A stretch of DNA of 64,000 nucleotides from Sulfitobacter sp. F26204 (GCF_026410305.1 NZ_JAPMLQ010000001.1:682001-746000); one strand, 5' to 3'. Counted from the stretch's first letter, positions 17,962 through 27,373 are shown. Notes: generated by a model from the sequence alone, not told the origin. Program-made: numbers and translations.

Positions 17962-19413
17962 ATGCTTGATCTGATCAACGTAAGTTACGACACGCAAATC
18001 CCGAACAACGTAGGCCTCTCCGAGGACAAGAAGGTGCTGAAAGCGCTGGAAAAATGGCATCCGGGTTATATCAACTGGTGGAATGACCTGATCCCGCAGA
18101 ATTTTCAGGAATCCATGGTGTATCTGCGCACCGCGGTAAGCGTTGACCCAAAGGGTTGGGCCAAATTTGATTACGTCAAGATGCCCGAATATCGTTGGGG
18201 CGTCTTGCTTGCGCCTGCGGTTGAAGATCGCAAAATTCCCATGGGTGAACATCTGGGCGAACCAGCTTGGCAGGAAGTGCCGGGCGAATATCGCAACATG
18301 CTGAAACGGCTGATTGTCATTCAGGGCGATACCGAACCCGGCTCGGTTGAGCAGCAGCGGTTTCTTGGTCTGACGGCTCCTTCTCTTTATGATATGCGTA
18401 ATCTGTTCCAGGTGAACGTCGAAGAGGGGCGTCACCTTTGGGCGATGGTTTACCTTCTGCAAAAGTATTTCGGCCGAGATGGCCGCGAAGAAGCCAACGA
18501 ACTGTTGATCCGTTCTTCGGGTTCCGAAGACGCGCCGCGTATGTTGGGCGCTTTCAATGAGGAAACGCCTGATTGGCTGTCATTCTTCATGTTTACCTAT
18601 TTCACAGACCGCGATGGCAAAATGCAGCTGGAATCTCTGGCGCAATCGGGGTTTGATCCACTGTCGCGTACCTGCCGGTTCATGTTGACCGAAGAAGCGC
18701 ATCATATGTTTGTGGGTGAAACTGGTGTCGGGCGTACCATTCAGGCAACGCTGGAAGCAATGAACAAGGCAGGAATCACCGACCCCTATGATATAGGTAA
18801 AATCCGTGATCTGGGCGTGATTGATCTGCCGACGATACAGAAAAAGCTGAACCTGCATTACACGCTGAGCCTTGACCTGTTTGGACAGGAAGTTTCGACC
18901 AATGCCGCCAATGCTTTTAACTATGGCATCAAGGGACGCTATATGGAGCAGCGGATCGACGACGATCACAAGTTGCAGAATGATACCTATGCCGTCACGT
19001 CGATCAAGGACGGTAAGATCCTGACCGAGGAAGTCCCCGCGTTGACGGCCATCAACATGCGGTTGCGCGATGACTATGTGCGCGATGCGGCGGGCGGTGT
19101 CGGCCGCTGGAACAAATTGATTGCCAAGTCGGGTATCGAGTTTGAACTGAAGCTGCCGCATGAAGGATTCCACCGTCAGATTGGTGTGTTCAGCACGGTT
19201 GCAGTTGATCCCGATGGCGCCATCATTTCTGCCGAGGAATGGGCCAAGCGCAAGGACGAATGGCTTCCGACACAGGCGGACGGCGACTATATCCAATCGC
19301 TGATGGTGCCCTGTTTCGAACCGGGCAAATATGCCAGCTGGATTGCCGCGCCCAAGGTCGGAATCGATAACAAACCGGGCGACTACGAGTATGTGAAACT
19401 TCACATGGCGTGA
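17962..19413 (+). CDS. boxB: Benzoyl-CoA 2,3-epoxidase, oxygenase subunit
   Basis: A 483-aa diiron oxygenase that epoxidises benzoyl-CoA with O2 and electrons from BoxA. Likely iron ligands lie in EEGRH (154-158) and EEAHH (244-248), the two E-x-x-H signatures of the class. Start ATG at 17962 after GAGGAG; the TTG at 17956 only adds two residues. It lies between boxC and boxA in the expected order. Confidence 0.95.
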   Translation: MLDLINVSYDTQIPNNVGLSEDKKVLKALEKWHPGYINWWNDLIPQNFQESMVYLRTAVSVDPKGWAKFDYVKMPEYRWGVLLAPAVEDRKIPMGEHLGEPAWQEVPGEYRNMLKRLIVIQGDTEPGSVEQQRFLGLTAPSLYDMRNLFQVNVEEGRHLWAMVYLLQKYFGRDGREEANELLIRSSGSEDAPRMLGAFNEETPDWLSFFMFTYFTDRDGKMQLESLAQSGFDPLSRTCRFMLTEEAHHMFVGETGVGRTIQATLEAMNKAGITDPYDIGKIRDLGVIDLPTIQKKLNLHYTLSLDLFGQEVSTNAANAFNYGIKGRYMEQRIDDDHKLQNDTYAVTSIKDGKILTEEVPALTAINMRLRDDYVRDAAGGVGRWNKLIAKSGIEFELKLPHEGFHRQIGVFSTVAVDPDGAIISAEEWAKRKDEWLPTQADGDYIQSLMVPCFEPGKYASWIAAPKVGIDNKPGDYEYVKLHMA

Positions 19414-19466
19414 GTGTGGGGGCGGGTATTCCCCGCCCCTTGAGCCCCCTATTGCCGGAGCTTGCA

Positions 19467-20639
19467 ATGAACAAAGCCGTCAAACAACATCTGATCGATC
19501 CCGAGATCTGTATACGGTGTTACACCTGCGAGATGACCTGCCCCATCGGGGCGATTGAACATGACGATAATAATGTCGTGGTCAACGCCGATGTTTGCAA
19601 TTTCTGTATGGATTGTATTCCGGTCTGTCCCACAGGCAGCATTGACGAATGGCGGGTTGTCACGACGCCCTATACGCTTGAACAACAATACGAGATGGAC
19701 GAACTGCCAGAACAGGAAGAGGTCGAGGCAGGACCGGCGGATGACATTGACGCAGATCCCATCGCCGCCTTGTTGGCGGAAGCCCATAAAGGGGCAGGAG
19801 GCAAGGCCAAATCACCACGCACGGCTGCGAAACCGGCAATCAATCTGTATAATCTTGGCAAGCCGGCGAAAATGACGGTGCAGGGCAATTACCGTCTGAC
19901 CGATGATCCTGATCATGACGTGCGCCATATCATTCTTGATCCGGGGGCATCGCCTTTTCCGGTACTTGAAGGGCAATCGGTGGGCATTATTCCTCCTGGT
20001 ACAGATGCGGATGGCAATGCGTTTCTGCCCCGTCTGTACTCTGTCTCGAGCCCGCGCGATGGCGAGCGCCCCGGCTATCACAACATTTCACTGACGGTAA
20101 AACGCGAGGAAAAAGGGCTTGCGTCAAACTACCTGTGTGATCTGAAACAAGGAGAAATCGTCGATGTTACCGGCCCCTTCGGCGCGACGTTTCTGATGCC
20201 TTCGACGCCGGATGCACATTTGCTGCTGATCTGTACGGGAACGGGTTCGGCACCGATGCGGGCCTTTACCATGCAGCGCCAGCGGGCGCAGGCAACCGGC
20301 GGCATGACCATGTTTTTTGGGGCGCGTACCCCCCAAAGCCTGCCATATTTCGGGCCACTGAAAAAGATCCCCGAGAGTGTACTCAAGCAGCATCTGGTGT
20401 TCAGCCGTTTACCGGATCGGGACAAAGAATACGTTCAGGACCGTATGATCGCGGAACAGGACGGGATTGCCGCGCTGTTACAAAATGATAAAACCCACAT
20501 TTATATTTGCGGCCTGCGCGGCATGGAGGAAGGTGTCGAACTGGCCATGACCTCCATCGCCGAGAGTATCGGGGAGCAATGGACAGCCCTGCGGGACGCG
20601 ATGCGCGAAGACGGGCGTTATCATGTGGAGACCTATTGA
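19467..20639 (+). CDS. boxA: Benzoyl-CoA 2,3-epoxidase, NADPH reductase subunit
   Basis: A 390-aa iron-sulfur flavoprotein that passes electrons from NADPH to BoxB. Two [4Fe-4S] motifs stand at the N-terminus (C15-C18-C21-C25 and C44-C47-C50-C54). An acidic linker follows, then a ferredoxin-NADP reductase module with the FAD motif RLYSVSSP and the NADPH motif CTGTGSAPMRAF. It ends in ETY, typical of FNR-like enzymes with a C-terminal aromatic residue. The start is the ATG after GGAG, not the upstream ATG that overlaps boxB. The thioesterase gene abuts its stop. Confidence 0.95.
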   Translation: MNKAVKQHLIDPEICIRCYTCEMTCPIGAIEHDDNNVVVNADVCNFCMDCIPVCPTGSIDEWRVVTTPYTLEQQYEMDELPEQEEVEAGPADDIDADPIAALLAEAHKGAGGKAKSPRTAAKPAINLYNLGKPAKMTVQGNYRLTDDPDHDVRHIILDPGASPFPVLEGQSVGIIPPGTDADGNAFLPRLYSVSSPRDGERPGYHNISLTVKREEKGLASNYLCDLKQGEIVDVTGPFGATFLMPSTPDAHLLLICTGTGSAPMRAFTMQRQRAQATGGMTMFFGARTPQSLPYFGPLKKIPESVLKQHLVFSRLPDRDKEYVQDRMIAEQDGIAALLQNDKTHIYICGLRGMEEGVELAMTSIAESIGEQWTALRDAMREDGRYHVETY

Positions 20640-21062
20640 ATGACCGCCCCTTTCATCCATCCGATCAATGTAACCTGGGGCGATTGCGACCCGGCACGGA
20701 TCGCCTATACTGCGCGGTTACCCTATTTTTCGCTGGATGCGATCAATGCTTGGTGGGAGGCGCATTTTGACGGCGAAGGTTGGTTTCAGATGGAGATCGA
20801 TCGCAATGTAGGCACCCCCTTCGTGCGCATGGAACTGGATTTTCGCAGCCCGGTGACTCCGCGCCATAAACTGATGTGCGAGACCTATCCGACGCGGCTG
20901 GGCAATAAATCCATCACCTTTGCCGTGAAAGCCCGCCAGAATGATGTGTTGTGCTTCGAGGGGAGTTTTACTTGCGTCTTCACAATTGCGGATCAGTTCA
21001 AGAGCCAGTCCGCGCCCGACTTTCTACGCCGCGTGATCGAGCCGTTGATCCGTGAAACCTAG
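20640..21062 (+). CDS. Hotdog-fold acyl-CoA thioesterase (4-hydroxybenzoyl-CoA thioesterase-like)
   Basis: A 140-aa single-hotdog protein. The catalytic loop VTWGDCDPARIAYTARLPYF matches the D-x-D-x-x-x-x-Y pattern of 4-hydroxybenzoyl-CoA thioesterases. It starts on the base after the boxA stop. It probably frees CoA from aromatic or dearomatised CoA esters when the pathway stalls; this role is inferred from operon position. Confidence 0.88.
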   Translation: MTAPFIHPINVTWGDCDPARIAYTARLPYFSLDAINAWWEAHFDGEGWFQMEIDRNVGTPFVRMELDFRSPVTPRHKLMCETYPTRLGNKSITFAVKARQNDVLCFEGSFTCVFTIADQFKSQSAPDFLRRVIEPLIRET

Positions 21063-21099
21063 CCTGCATGCGTTCCATCAAAGGTCGGAGCGTTTCTAG

Positions 21100-22008
21100 A
21101 TGCCGATCAAGGAAGATACCGTTGCGCCATCTGCACAGGATGGAGATTCAGGTGCCAGAATGATCCGGCTGCTTGCCACACGGGTTGCCACCCTGCGCAA
21201 GAAACACGGCATGTCACGACGGGTGTTGTCAGAAATGTCGGGTGTGTCGCCGCGCTATCTGGCGCAGTTGGAAACGGGTGAAGGCAATATTTCGGTACTG
21301 TTGTTGCAACGTGTTGCCGATGCGCTGGAAACCCGGATCGAATTGCTGCTGGCTGAAGACACACCACTTGATCATGATGTTCTGCGCGTGGCCGCGCTTT
21401 ATCAGCAGGCACCAGAAGATTTGCAACAGCAGGTTTGCAGCATGCTGGCACCGCAAAACCCCCGTTTGTTGCGGGCGGGACGCATTTGTCTGATCGGATT
21501 GCGAGGTGCGGGAAAATCGACGCTGGGTCTCTTGGCAGGTCAGGCGCTCGGCATTCCTTTTGTCGAGTTGAACCGCGAGATCGAAAACACAGCAGACATG
21601 CCCCTGGCTGAGGTCATGGCATTTTATGGTGAAGAGGGGTATCGCCAGTTGGAAGCCGAGGCGCTGGAACGTATCAGTGCGCGGCATGACAGGATGATCC
21701 TGGCTGTTGCAGGCGGGATCGTGGCAGAGGAAAAGAGCTTTGCCCATTTGCTTGAGCGGTTTCATACCGTCTGGATCAGAACCAGCCCTGCGGAACATAT
21801 GCAGCGTGTGCGCGGGCAGGGTGATCACCGTCCGATGCAGGGCAATCCGACCGCCATGGCGCATCTCAAGGACCTCTTGAAGGCGCGGGAGGCGTTTTAT
21901 GCGTGCGCAGATGCACAGGTGAATACCGCCAATCGCACTGTTGGCTCCTCGCTTAACACATTGCTGGCCGCTGTGGCCAAACACCGTTTTCTCGATGCGG
22001 GCCCATGA
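21100..22008 (+). CDS. boxR: BoxR/BzdR-type regulator: HTH fused to shikimate-kinase-like domain
   Basis: A 302-aa regulator. An XRE-type helix-turn-helix (about residues 30-80, MSRRVLSEMSGVSPRYLAQLE) is joined by a linker to a shikimate-kinase-like domain with Walker A GLRGAGKST (133-141). This fusion is the hallmark of BzdR/BoxR repressors, whose C-domain senses benzoyl-CoA. It is transcribed with the box genes and overlaps the next start by ATGA. Likely targets are the two TGCA-N6-TGCA sites at 9971 and 13271. Confidence 0.9.
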   Translation: MPIKEDTVAPSAQDGDSGARMIRLLATRVATLRKKHGMSRRVLSEMSGVSPRYLAQLETGEGNISVLLLQRVADALETRIELLLAEDTPLDHDVLRVAALYQQAPEDLQQQVCSMLAPQNPRLLRAGRICLIGLRGAGKSTLGLLAGQALGIPFVELNREIENTADMPLAEVMAFYGEEGYRQLEAEALERISARHDRMILAVAGGIVAEEKSFAHLLERFHTVWIRTSPAEHMQRVRGQGDHRPMQGNPTAMAHLKDLLKAREAFYACADAQVNTANRTVGSSLNTLLAAVAKHRFLDAGP

Positions 22009-22508
22009 CCGGGGCGCAGGCCATGACCGACTTACAGGATGCTTTCTGGGGCACAGGTGAGAAGCTTTTATTGCATCACACCAACCCATGGGAGCTGGAT
22101 GAAGCGCTGTGTCGCTGGGGCTATGGCCTGGGCCCGTGCGAAGCACAGGATTTATTGGGGTTGGACAAGGTACTGGCGCGCTACCCGTGTCCAGTGAGCC
22201 CGGTATTACCGCGCATGGTGGCTGAGGGGCGTATGGGAAAGAGTGGCGGTGTGGGGTACTATCGTTATCCCGGAGGAGGCGGTGCCGTCGTCGACCCCTT
22301 GATCGAAGACCTGATTTTGGAAGAAGCGTGGTTTGCTGGAATTCGACGGGTAGAACTGATTGATACCGCACTTGTGGCACAGATGAACGCGGCTGTGATG
22401 CCTGTTGTTCGCAGGCTAACATTACGCGGGACGCGGCAGGAAGACATCGGCAGGCTTTTGCAGGATGCCCTGCATTTCCCTGCGGACCGGCCATTGGTCG
22501 ATGAATAA
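22005..22508 (+). CDS. Stand-alone 3-hydroxyacyl-CoA dehydrogenase C-terminal domain protein
   Basis: A 167-aa protein matching only the C-terminal helical domain of 3-hydroxyacyl-CoA dehydrogenases: two copies of the substrate-binding helical repeat are suggested by MVAEGRMGKSGGVGYYRY and the second block around RRVELIDTALVAQMN. No NAD-binding Rossmann domain or catalytic His is present, so it cannot oxidise a substrate alone. It is coupled to boxR by ATGA overlap and is followed by a terminator. It may bind or partner with CoA intermediates, or be a remnant. Confidence 0.75.
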   Translation: MTGAQAMTDLQDAFWGTGEKLLLHHTNPWELDEALCRWGYGLGPCEAQDLLGLDKVLARYPCPVSPVLPRMVAEGRMGKSGGVGYYRYPGGGGAVVDPLIEDLILEEAWFAGIRRVELIDTALVAQMNAAVMPVVRRLTLRGTRQEDIGRLLQDALHFPADRPLVDE

Positions 22509-22522
22509 CAGGTTTCGCGCAA

Positions 22523-22551
22523 AAAAGGGCCGCGCAATGCGCAGCCCTTTT
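22523..22551. terminator. Bidirectional intrinsic terminator after the box operon
   Basis: Arms AAAAGGGCCGCGCA and TGCGCAGCCCTTTT pair with one mismatch and carry A/T runs at both ends. It lies between the convergent 3HCDH C-domain and peptide-binding-protein genes and can serve both. Confidence 0.85.
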
Positions 22552-22571
22552 TCATCAATGGCTTTAGGTAC

Positions 22572-24245
22572 TTAGGTCCAGGCCATCCGCGCGGGGTGGT
22601 ATTCAAAGCCAATGTGGTGTTCGGCACCGACCAGACCTTCCTTGGAGTGGTTGTAAAGTGAGCGCCAGTAAGGTTGAATTGTGATGCCTTCCTCCTGGAT
22701 CATCGCCTGACCCTTGGCCATGAGTGCGCGGCGTTTTTCGACATCGGCAGTAGCAAGTGCTTCGGTCAACAGCGCGTCAAATTCTTCGCTGGCCCAGCCA
22801 AATTCGTTCCATGCCTCGCCGGAACGGTAGGCCAATGCCCAGATCTGTACACCTAAAGGACGGGCATTCCAGTTGGTTGAGGAAAACGGATACTTTACCC
22901 AGTCGTTCCAGAAGGTAGAGCCGGGCAGAATGGTCCGTTTGACCTTGATGCCAGCATCACGCAACTGAGCGGCCACCGCGTCCGTGGTGTCCTTGCGCCA
23001 TGCATCATCGATCGAGAGCAATTCATGTTCGAAATCTGCCATGCCGGCTTCTTCCATTAATGCCTTGGCTGCTGCGGGATCGACCTTGCGGGGTGGGATT
23101 TCCGCAAATTCGGGGTGCATTGGGCCCACGTGGTGATTGTCGGCGACCAAACCGCGGCCAGCATAGCCGAGTTCAAGCAGCACTTCATTGTCGACTGCCA
23201 TTGCGATGGCCTGGCGGACACGTTTGTCCGCATAGGGTTTCTTGCCATCCACTTCGGCTAATTGGTTTGGACGGATGACGATGGTTGCTGCTGTTGCGAT
23301 GGAGTTTTCGACCCAGCCGTCTAGTGTGGACATGATGTCGATGTATTCACCTTCCATGGAATAGAAAGTGTCGACTTCTTCAGCTTCGGCTGCCGCGATC
23401 CATGCAGAGGGGTCCGTACCGTAGTCAATGTATTCCAGACGGTCGATGTAGGGTCCGCCAAAGACCTCGGTGCCCCACCATGTGTGATCCGGGTTTTTGA
23501 CCAGCACGCCCTTGACGCCGACTTCCAGTGACTCTGGCAGGTAGGCGCCGGTGCCAATGGGATTGTCGATGTTGTCATCGCCCTTGAAAGAACTATGTAC
23601 GATCGCCGCCGGATAATCCGCCATACCAGGGATCAAGGTGATGTCTGAAACCGGCAATTTCAACTTGACGGTGTGGCTGTCTACAACTTCGATCGCACCT
23701 TCGATTGCCTTGCCGGAGGTCTCGTCGATCAGGCTGGCAAAACGGCCCGCCATCGAGTTGCCTTCCAGCGACTTGTCGCACCAACCGGTGATGTTGCGCG
23801 CCACGTCTTCCGCGGTAAAGTCGTCGCCGTTGTTCCACTTGACGCCCTTGCGGACATTTAATGTGTATTCCGTGGCATCGTCGTTGATTTCCCAGCTTTC
23901 AAGCAAGGCAGGAGTGAAGGTACCGTCGTTTTCCCAAATGGCGAGATACTCAAGCCAGCCGCGTGAGAAGTTGGCAATCTGTGACCAGTCGTAGGTGCGG
24001 GGATCCTTCAGTGCGCGGACCTCCATCTGCATACGCACAGTGCCGCCTTCTTTTTTGTTGGCATGGGCGGCGGCGTTGGCAGGAGGTGCCATGCCGATCA
24101 TGGCATAGGCGGTTGCGGATGTTGCACCGAAAGCGCTGGCAATGGCCAGAAATTCACGGCGGTTGACGGGATCCTTTTTCGCGGCCTCGGCGCTATCAAG
24201 AACGGACTGCGGCAAAGGTTTGCCGGTGCGGGTCATAAAACTCAT
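22572..24245 (-). CDS. Peptide/opine ABC transporter substrate-binding protein (Tat-exported)
   Basis: A 557-aa SBP_bac_5 (DppA/OppA) family protein. The N-terminus carries a twin-arginine signal, NRREFLAI at about 28-35 followed by a hydrophobic stretch and an ANA cleavage site. Family blocks include [35 protein letters not shown] and [13 protein letters not shown]. Export by Tat suggests folding before secretion, which is seen for some members. No permease or ATPase gene follows; it is an orphan, facing the box cluster terminator. Confidence 0.9.
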   Translation of the reverse strand: MSFMTRTGKPLPQSVLDSAEAAKKDPVNRREFLAIASAFGATSATAYAMIGMAPPANAAAHANKKEGGTVRMQMEVRALKDPRTYDWSQIANFSRGWLEYLAIWENDGTFTPALLESWEINDDATEYTLNVRKGVKWNNGDDFTAEDVARNITGWCDKSLEGNSMAGRFASLIDETSGKAIEGAIEVVDSHTVKLKLPVSDITLIPGMADYPAAIVHSSFKGDDNIDNPIGTGAYLPESLEVGVKGVLVKNPDHTWWGTEVFGGPYIDRLEYIDYGTDPSAWIAAAEAEEVDTFYSMEGEYIDIMSTLDGWVENSIATAATIVIRPNQLAEVDGKKPYADKRVRQAIAMAVDNEVLLELGYAGRGLVADNHHVGPMHPEFAEIPPRKVDPAAAKALMEEAGMADFEHELLSIDDAWRKDTTDAVAAQLRDAGIKVKRTILPGSTFWNDWVKYPFSSTNWNARPLGVQIWALAYRSGEAWNEFGWASEEFDALLTEALATADVEKRRALMAKGQAMIQEEGITIQPYWRSLYNHSKEGLVGAEHHIGFEYHPARMAWT

Positions 24246-24945
24246 GTTTCTTCCTCTTCTGTTGGCTGGGGGCGCAGGGGCCCGCCGGTAGGTGATACGG
24301 ATACGGTTTAACCGCCCTTGTTATTGTGTCCCTGATCGGGACATCGAGGTCAGTCAAACACAGTCACGCTAAAGGTCAAGGCAATCTCACGAAGTTGTCG
24401 TTTCCATTTCAGCGTGAAATCTACTGATCGAAGGCGGTTTCACGGGATTGTGCGTTTAACTTAGGTCACCCCGGATCAAGGTCAATTCGAGAGAACAGGC
24501 CCCTTGGCGCGGGAATTTACTTCACATGCGTCGTTTGCGAGGCCTTCGATGTCGGTTGGAGCCAAACATATCCATGGTAAATTGCCCTGTCTGTGCCATG
24601 TGCTGACGCGCAGACGGTGATGCCGGTGCCGAGGACCGATGCGCGCAGTTTGAAAAGTTTTACGAAAAATTCGATTTTTGAGAGCCGAAGTTTCATAAAT
24701 CCGCAACCGAATCCCCTTCTGAGGACTGCCAGATGGCGCCGAACCTGGGCGGCGGCGTGGGATTCCTTCGGCTGAATGACATCATCGCGGAGAACATCAA
24801 GGTACCGGTGATTGGGGAATACCTGCCCTGCTGGAGCGACCTTCGATCCTGTCCATGGGCACTCATTTTCAATAGGGCGGGTGAATTGATCAGACCATGT
24901 GACAGGTGGCTTTACTTGCGCTTTGTTTCGCGCCACGACTTAAGA
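24246..24945. other. 700-bp intergenic region
   Basis: Probably holds the promoter of the minus-strand binding-protein gene and of the plus-strand DMT gene. A 139-codon open frame on the minus strand (24517-24936) and a plus-strand N-terminal extension of the DMT frame are present, but neither has recognisable motifs, a good ribosome-binding site or a protein-like hydrophobic pattern. A small A/T-rich inverted repeat (AAAAATTCGATTTTT, near 24666) lies in it. No gene called. Confidence 0.5.
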
Positions 24946-25827
24946 ATGAATGAACAATCCAAAGGCCTGTTGATTACCCTGATCGGTGTGCTTTTCGTGG
25001 TGCCGGATTCACTGTTTGTGCGGCTGATTTCTGCGGAGGCGCTGACCATTGCCTTCTGGCGGCTGTTGCTGGCAGGGGGGCTTTCTGTGCTTTGGTTTTT
25101 GGGCACTGCCGGGACGGCACCTTTTCGCGCTGTTCTGGGCACAGGGCGATATGGGGTGATCTATATCGCAGGGGTGGGGGCCAGTGGGGTGTTATTTGTC
25201 GTTGCGGTCAGCCTGACATCTGTTGCCAATGTTGTCTTTATCATTGCTTCGCTGCCGGTGTTCGCGTCCTTGTTCAGCCGCATTTTTCTGGCAGAGCCGT
25301 TCGGGATCCGCACGTGGCTCACCATCGCGGCGGTTGTCCCCGGCCTTGCGATTATCGCTTATGGGTCCGGTGAAACGCAGGGGGCCAGCCTGGCCGGTGA
25401 TCTCTTGGCCTTTTGTGTGTCCGCGTTGTTTGCAGCGGCATTGACTGCCGCACGCCATGCGCGGGCGGTGTCAATGGTGCCGGGTGTGGCGATGGGATAT
25501 ACGCTGGCGGCGCTGGTGATCGCCCCTTTTGCTGACCCCTGGTCGATGCCCCTGGATCAGGCACCATTGGTGTTGGGACATGGCACTGTCATCCTGGTCA
25601 GCTCAATCTTGTTGGCCATCGGGCCGCGCTATATCACCTCGGCCGAAGTCGGTCTGTTGGTTTTGCTGGAGTCTGTGTTGGCGCCCTTGTTGGCATGGGC
25701 GGTGATTGGCGAAGATCCCGGGCGCTATGCGCTGATTGGTGGCGCAATTGTCATCGGGGCGCTTGTTGTGTCGAATGTCGTGTTGCTGTTGCGCCAGCGT
25801 CGTTTGACCTTTGCAAAGGGTGCTTAA
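24946..25827 (+). CDS. DMT-superfamily (EamA) transporter
   Basis: A 293-aa membrane protein with ten hydrophobic helices in two EamA repeats (first LLITLIGVLFVVPDSLFVRL, second from about residue 150). Such proteins export or take up amino acids or metabolites. The ATG at 24946 (MNEQSKGLL) starts right at the first helix; the longer frame to 24733 adds a non-membrane stretch without motif. It converges with mipZ and overlaps its stop by 4 bp. Confidence 0.88.
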   Translation: MNEQSKGLLITLIGVLFVVPDSLFVRLISAEALTIAFWRLLLAGGLSVLWFLGTAGTAPFRAVLGTGRYGVIYIAGVGASGVLFVVAVSLTSVANVVFIIASLPVFASLFSRIFLAEPFGIRTWLTIAAVVPGLAIIAYGSGETQGASLAGDLLAFCVSALFAAALTAARHARAVSMVPGVAMGYTLAALVIAPFADPWSMPLDQAPLVLGHGTVILVSSILLAIGPRYITSAEVGLLVLLESVLAPLLAWAVIGEDPGRYALIGGAIVIGALVVSNVVLLLRQRRLTFAKGA

Positions 25828-26633
25828 AAATCCGGCGTTACGCCAGGCAGTTTCAGCGCTTTGATCAGGTCACGCAATTCCTGACGGGCTGCCACATTCG
25901 AGATGTTCAACTGTTTGACGCCAATGTCCTTGAGATCCAACAGCGTCAGCCCGCGTGGGAACAGTTCGCGGAAAATCACCCGTTCGTTGAAACCCGGAGC
26001 AATGCGAAAACCGATCCGTTTGGACAGGTTTTTGATGGCACGTTCCATCTTGTCCTTGTTGACCATGCGTTGTGCGCCCATTCGGTTGCGCACCACAACC
26101 CAGTCAATGGGTGAAAGTCCCGCCTGCGCGCGCAATTGCCGCGCGGTCCACACCATTTCGGAATAGACGGACGGGCCGGTAATCTTGTCCCCCATCGCAT
26201 CCGTGTGCGCGAGCAGATCAAAATCGATGAAACTGTCGTTAAGGGGCGTAACCAGCGTATCAGCCAGTGAATGTGCGACCTGTGACAGGCGGGTATGAGA
26301 CCCCGGACAGTCGATCAGGATAAAGTCGTTGTTCGGCTCCATCGAGGCAACAGCCGCACTGAGGCGGTGGTCATAGATGTTTTCACCCGGTTTGAGGCTG
26401 GATGCTTCGATTTCGGGGAGTTCGCACAGGGCCGGGCTGGGCAAATCCAGTTTGGCCTGTTTGGTAAAGGCGCGCCGGTTGTCGATATATCGTCCGAACG
26501 TCCGTTGGCGCAGGTCAAGGTCAAGGCCGCTGACGCTGTGACCCATCCGTGCCAGGGCGGTTGCCAGATGCATCGAGACCGTGGATTTTCCCGCACCCCC
26601 TTTTTCGTTTCCGACGACGATAATATGCGCCAT
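25824..26633 (-). CDS. mipZ: Division-plane positioning ATPase MipZ (ParA family)
   Basis: A 269-aa deviant-Walker ParA/MinD-type ATPase: KGGAGKST at residues 11-18, LDLDLRQRTFGRY, and the Walker B IDCPG. The R-x-x-T-x-x-R-Y-x-x-N-R element after beta-2 is typical of MipZ, which in alphaproteobacteria forms a gradient from ParB-bound origins and blocks FtsZ assembly away from midcell. Start at MAHIIVVGNEKGG (26633), not the upstream frame. It is monocistronic, not near parAB here. Confidence 0.88.
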   Translation of the reverse strand: MAHIIVVGNEKGGAGKSTVSMHLATALARMGHSVSGLDLDLRQRTFGRYIDNRRAFTKQAKLDLPSPALCELPEIEASSLKPGENIYDHRLSAAVASMEPNNDFILIDCPGSHTRLSQVAHSLADTLVTPLNDSFIDFDLLAHTDAMGDKITGPSVYSEMVWTARQLRAQAGLSPIDWVVVRNRMGAQRMVNKDKMERAIKNLSKRIGFRIAPGFNERVIFRELFPRGLTLLDLKDIGVKQLNISNVAARQELRDLIKALKLPGVTPDF

Positions 26634-26952
26634 GTATGCCCGTTCCTCTGCCCGCCTGCGATTTAGCAGGATGTTGTTGAACACCACTATATGTGGGGTT
26701 TGCGGGTTTGGGAAGTGGGGGAGGGAGACAAGGTGGCAATGTCCAGATTGACGTCACGTGGAGCGTGGATTTCGCAAAGGGGTCGCGAAGGGGCAAGTCA
26801 GCGGCCTTTTCGACAGTCAAGGGCGTCTTGGCGCTTCTGTTTGATAGTACTGGTGAAACATTGGCGCGTTGGGGCGTGTTTTTGGCGAACCGTCGCAGGA
26901 TCGTCATATCATAGGGGGGTATTCTGGGCCTACCAAACGAAAGGATGAATAA
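26634..26952. other. 319-bp intergenic region upstream of mipZ
   Basis: Contains the presumed mipZ promoter on the minus strand and the promoter of the small secreted-protein gene on the plus strand. A short dyad CCACTATATGTGG lies at 26684-26696, about 50 bp before the mipZ start. Overlapping plus-strand open frames here show no protein features. Confidence 0.5.
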
Positions 26953-27360
26953 ATGATCAACAATTCCCTGGGGCTGATAACGCTTGCGGCGGTTCTGCTT
27001 GCCCAAGATGCTTATGCTGATCAGACGATGACAACGCACCAGCTTGAAGCGCTTGTCACTGGAAATACGCTTTATGTCGAAATCCCCGAAGGAGCACCAG
27101 GTGTGCCTGATGGTGGTACAGCCCCGATATACTATGCTGAGGATGGATCTGCCGCGGCACAGTTGCCCGGTGGTCCGAAGCTGGTCGGCACCTGGAGCTT
27201 TGAGGCAGATCGATACTGTATCGACTGGGACAACGGGCCAAAGAACAGTTGCACACAACTTGTGCGTGGCTCGGACGGCTATCGCGTGATGGACACCAAA
27301 CTGGGCCAGCCCCGTGGTCTCGTCACCCGGATTGTTGTTGGCAATCCTGAAAACCTATAG
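26953..27360 (+). CDS. Small exported protein of unknown function
   Basis: A 135-aa protein with an N-terminal signal peptide (LGLITLAAVLLAQDAYA, cleavage before DQTM). The mature part has a short beta-rich pattern with LVGTWSFEADRYCIDWDNGPKNSC, resembling secreted proteins that pair two Cys. It resembles DUF995-type proteins only loosely. The next gene begins 13 bp downstream, so a three-gene unit with the monooxygenase-like and AraC genes is likely. Confidence 0.7.
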   Translation: MINNSLGLITLAAVLLAQDAYADQTMTTHQLEALVTGNTLYVEIPEGAPGVPDGGTAPIYYAEDGSAAAQLPGGPKLVGTWSFEADRYCIDWDNGPKNSCTQLVRGSDGYRVMDTKLGQPRGLVTRIVVGNPENL

Positions 27361-27373
27361 TTGGAGCACCAAG

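Noticed and set aside
21065-21072. TGCATGCG upstream of boxR as an autoregulatory operator
   Set aside because: It does not have the TGCA-N6-TGCA arrangement; possible but unsupported.
24517-24936. 139-codon minus-strand frame in the 700-bp gap
   Set aside because: No family resemblance and unusual composition; not called.
26684-26696. CCACTATATGTGG dyad upstream of mipZ as a NrdR- or CtrA-type site
   Set aside because: Half-sites of only 4 bp and no match to either consensus; chance cannot be excluded.
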